Below are positions 7,348 to 9,031 of a stretch of 9,031 nucleotides of DNA, piece by piece (position 1 is the first letter of the stretch; each line of letters opens with the position of its first letter). Under the pieces are notes generated by a model. That model made no database searches. It had not been told where the DNA came from and saw only the letters and a list, made by a program, of their open reading frames with translations. Both the position numbers and the translations under genes were made by a program. The DNA comes from an uncultured Eubacteriales bacterium (GTDB lineage: Bacteria; Bacillota; Clostridia; Oscillospirales; Acutalibacteraceae), in contig ONRO01000250.1 in the NCBI GenBank assembly GCA_900320235.1, forward strand, positions 1 through 9,031, written 5' to 3'.

Positions 7348-7364
7348 GAAAGGAGTCTTGAAAA

Positions 7365-8126
7365 ATGAATGAAAATAAGCTTTTTCATCTGAATATTCCT
7401 GCTGATTTCAATGCAGAATATGCAATTCTGCCGGGGGATCCTGCTCGTGTAGATCTGATTGCAGAAGAATTGAATAATCCGGAATTAATCGGCGAAAATC
7501 GTGAATTCAGATCTGTCGCCGGGATGCTCAACGGAAAAAAAGTCATTATTACATCTACCGGAATAGGAGGTCCGTCTGCTGCAATTGCACTTGAGGAGCT
7601 TTATATTTCTGGTGTCAGAACAGCAATAAGAACAGGAACATGCGGAGGAATGCAGATTGATGTTGTTCCCGGAGATCTTATTATTCCAACCGCAGCAGTA
7701 AGAATGGAAGGTACTTCAAAAGAATATGCACCTATAGAATTTCCGGCAGCAGCAGATTTTGACATAGTTCAGGCTATTGTTAAAGCTGCTCAAAAACTTG
7801 AATACAGATATCATACCGGAATAATCCAGAGCAAGGATTCTTTTTATGGACAGCATAACCCGTCAGGTATGCCGGTAGGAGAAATGCTGAGCTATAAATG
7901 GGAAGCATGGAAAAAACTCGGGGTGCTGGCATCAGAGATGGAAACAGCAGCACTGTTTACAGTTTCTCATGTCAGAGGAATAAAAACAGGCTGTGTACTA
8001 CATGCATTATGGAATCAGGAAAGAAAAAAGTCCGGATTCACAGACGATGATAAATTTGAGCTTAAAGCTTCAATAAGTACAGCTGTTGAAGCACTGAAAA
8101 TAATTATTGGTGAAAGAAATGAATAA
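7365..8126 (+). CDS. udp: uridine phosphorylase-like nucleoside phosphorylase
   Basis: This protein of the NP-I phosphorylase family has 253 residues, the same length as E. coli Udp, which splits uridine with phosphate to uracil and ribose-1-phosphate in pyrimidine salvage. Phosphate-binding parts are GDPAR at 24-28, GIGGPS at 66-71 and RTGTCGG at 89-95. The ribose-binding acidic motif is EMETAA at 191-196. The base-recognition loop reads SKDSFYGQHNP: the Gln that contacts uracil in E. coli is kept (Q163), but the Arg two places on is Asn (N165). Firmicutes proteins with this QH-P loop are usually annotated as uridine phosphorylase, though the exact nucleoside is less sure. AGGAG at 7351-7355, 9 bases before the ATG, fixes the start. 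The last 8 bases overlap miaA, so the two are translated together. Cytoplasmic, with no signal peptide. Confidence 0.88.
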   Translation: MNENKLFHLNIPADFNAEYAILPGDPARVDLIAEELNNPELIGENREFRSVAGMLNGKKVIITSTGIGGPSAAIALEELYISGVRTAIRTGTCGGMQIDVVPGDLIIPTAAVRMEGTSKEYAPIEFPAAADFDIVQAIVKAAQKLEYRYHTGIIQSKDSFYGQHNPSGMPVGEMLSYKWEAWKKLGVLASEMETAALFTVSHVRGIKTGCVLHALWNQERKKSGFTDDDKFELKASISTAVEALKIIIGERNE

Positions 8127-9031
8127 AGAAAAAATACTTGCTGTTGTAGGTCCGACAGCATCAGGAAAAACGTCTTTGTCAATTGAACTTGCAAAGGCAC
8201 ATAACGGAGAAATAATCTCTGCTGATTCAATGCAGATATATAAGGGAATGTCAATTGCAACCGCAAAACCTGATATTGAAGAAATGCAGGGGATACGTCA
8301 TCATCTGATAGATTTTCTTGATCCTGATGAAACCTTCTCTGTTTCTGAATATGTTAAACTTGCAAATGAAGCAGCAGAAGATATTATCAGCAGAGGAAAA
8401 ATACCTATTCTTTGCGGAGGGACAGGTCTTTATGTAAGATCATTTCTTGAAAATATACAGTTTTCAGAAGAAAAAAACGACCCGCAGCTTCGTGAGCATC
8501 TTACAGAAAGATATAAAAATGAAGGCGGAGAAAAACTTCTTGAAGAACTAAAAGAATTTGATCCCGAAACAGCAGCAGTATTGCTTCCTTCAAATTCCAA
8601 AAGAATAATAAGAGCAATGGAAATATTTATTCTGACCGGTATCACGATGTCAGAGTCCGTAAAAAAATCAAAAAGTATTCCATCTCCATATGAGAAAACA
8701 GTAATCGGAATTACATTCGCAGACCGGGAAAAATTATATCAAAGAATAAATAAACGTGTTGATATTATGCTTGAAAACGGTCTTCTTGAAGAAACCGAAA
8801 AGTTCTATCAAAGAGAAAAAGGATTGACTGCGTCTGCGGCGATTGGTTATAAGGAATTAAAACCATATCTTGACGGCAAGCTCACACTTGATGAAGCTGT
8901 TGAAAACCTTAAACGGGAAACAAGAAGATATGCAAAAAGACAATTGACGTGGTTCAGAAGAGATGAATATATTCATTGGATCGAAGCAGATAAGGTTGAC
9001 AATGTATTTGAGGAAGCAGAAAGAATAATAC
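8119..9031 (+). CDS. miaA: tRNA dimethylallyltransferase MiaA (3' end outside window)
   Basis: MiaA transfers the dimethylallyl group from DMAPP to N6 of adenosine 37 in tRNAs reading codons that begin with U, giving i6A37. The 304 residues present cover nearly the whole 305-315 residue family length; only the last few are cut off. The P-loop GPTASGKT is at 11-18, the tRNA/DMAPP site DSMQIY at 36-41 and GGTGLY at 100-105. The insertion domain with NDPQLRE, the family block AAIGYKEL at 240-247 and the C-terminal signature KRQLTWFRR at 273-281 follow. The ATG lies 8 bases inside the end of the phosphorylase gene, with GGTGA at 8109-8113 as a modest ribosome binding site. This tight overlap implies co-translation with that gene. 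Nothing is missing or unusual in the visible part. Confidence 0.96.
   Translation, partial: MNKEKILAVVGPTASGKTSLSIELAKAHNGEIISADSMQIYKGMSIATAKPDIEEMQGIRHHLIDFLDPDETFSVSEYVKLANEAAEDIISRGKIPILCGGTGLYVRSFLENIQFSEEKNDPQLREHLTERYKNEGGEKLLEELKEFDPETAAVLLPSNSKRIIRAMEIFILTGITMSESVKKSKSIPSPYEKTVIGITFADREKLYQRINKRVDIMLENGLLEETEKFYQREKGLTASAAIGYKELKPYLDGKLTLDEAVENLKRETRRYAKRQLTWFRRDEYIHWIEADKVDNVFEEAERII

Overview
The window is a chromosomal housekeeping stretch from a low-GC Gram-positive bacterium. It is probably a Clostridia member of the Ruminococcus/Oscillospiraceae type. This is inferred from AT-rich codon use, strong GGAGG ribosome binding sites, consensus sigma-A promoters and protein motifs; there is no rRNA or other marker to confirm it. 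All real genes lie on the + strand. I see no insertion sequence, CRISPR array, tRNA, rRNA or phage gene.

Layout. 1-138: possible tail of an upstream gene, then an extended -10 promoter and leader. 139-1802: a THUMP-domain rRNA methyltransferase and a GNAT acetyltransferase joined by a TAATG overlap. 1803-2635: a decaying region with a possible short frameshifted remnant and a clearer dead gene of DUF3592 type (two membrane helices). The dead gene keeps its reading frame but has two in-frame TAA codons and apparently a lost start codon. Its 3' end contains a possible promoter for the next gene. 2636-6115: dnaE, the DNA polymerase III alpha subunit with PHP domain, complete. 6116-6358: a strong promoter and a short open frame with an excellent ribosome binding site. 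6359-7306: a CorA-type Mg2+/divalent cation channel. 7318-7347: a terminator hairpin just ahead of the next ribosome binding site. 7365-8126: a uridine phosphorylase-like nucleoside phosphorylase, overlapping by 8 bases miaA (tRNA dimethylallyltransferase), which runs off the window end lacking only its last residues.

The genes serve translation (rRNA methylation, tRNA isopentenylation), replication (DnaE), nucleoside salvage and metal uptake. They form several short transcription units rather than one pathway. The most interesting spot is the corA leader. A short frame starting MSPDP has the best ribosome binding site of the unit and contains an in-frame UGA. If read past that UGA it continues through a hydrophobic helix and ends in an ATGA overlap with the likely corA start. 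It is either a broken small membrane-protein gene or a regulatory leader peptide; its start resembles the EPDP start of the enterobacterial Mg2+-sensing leader MgtL.
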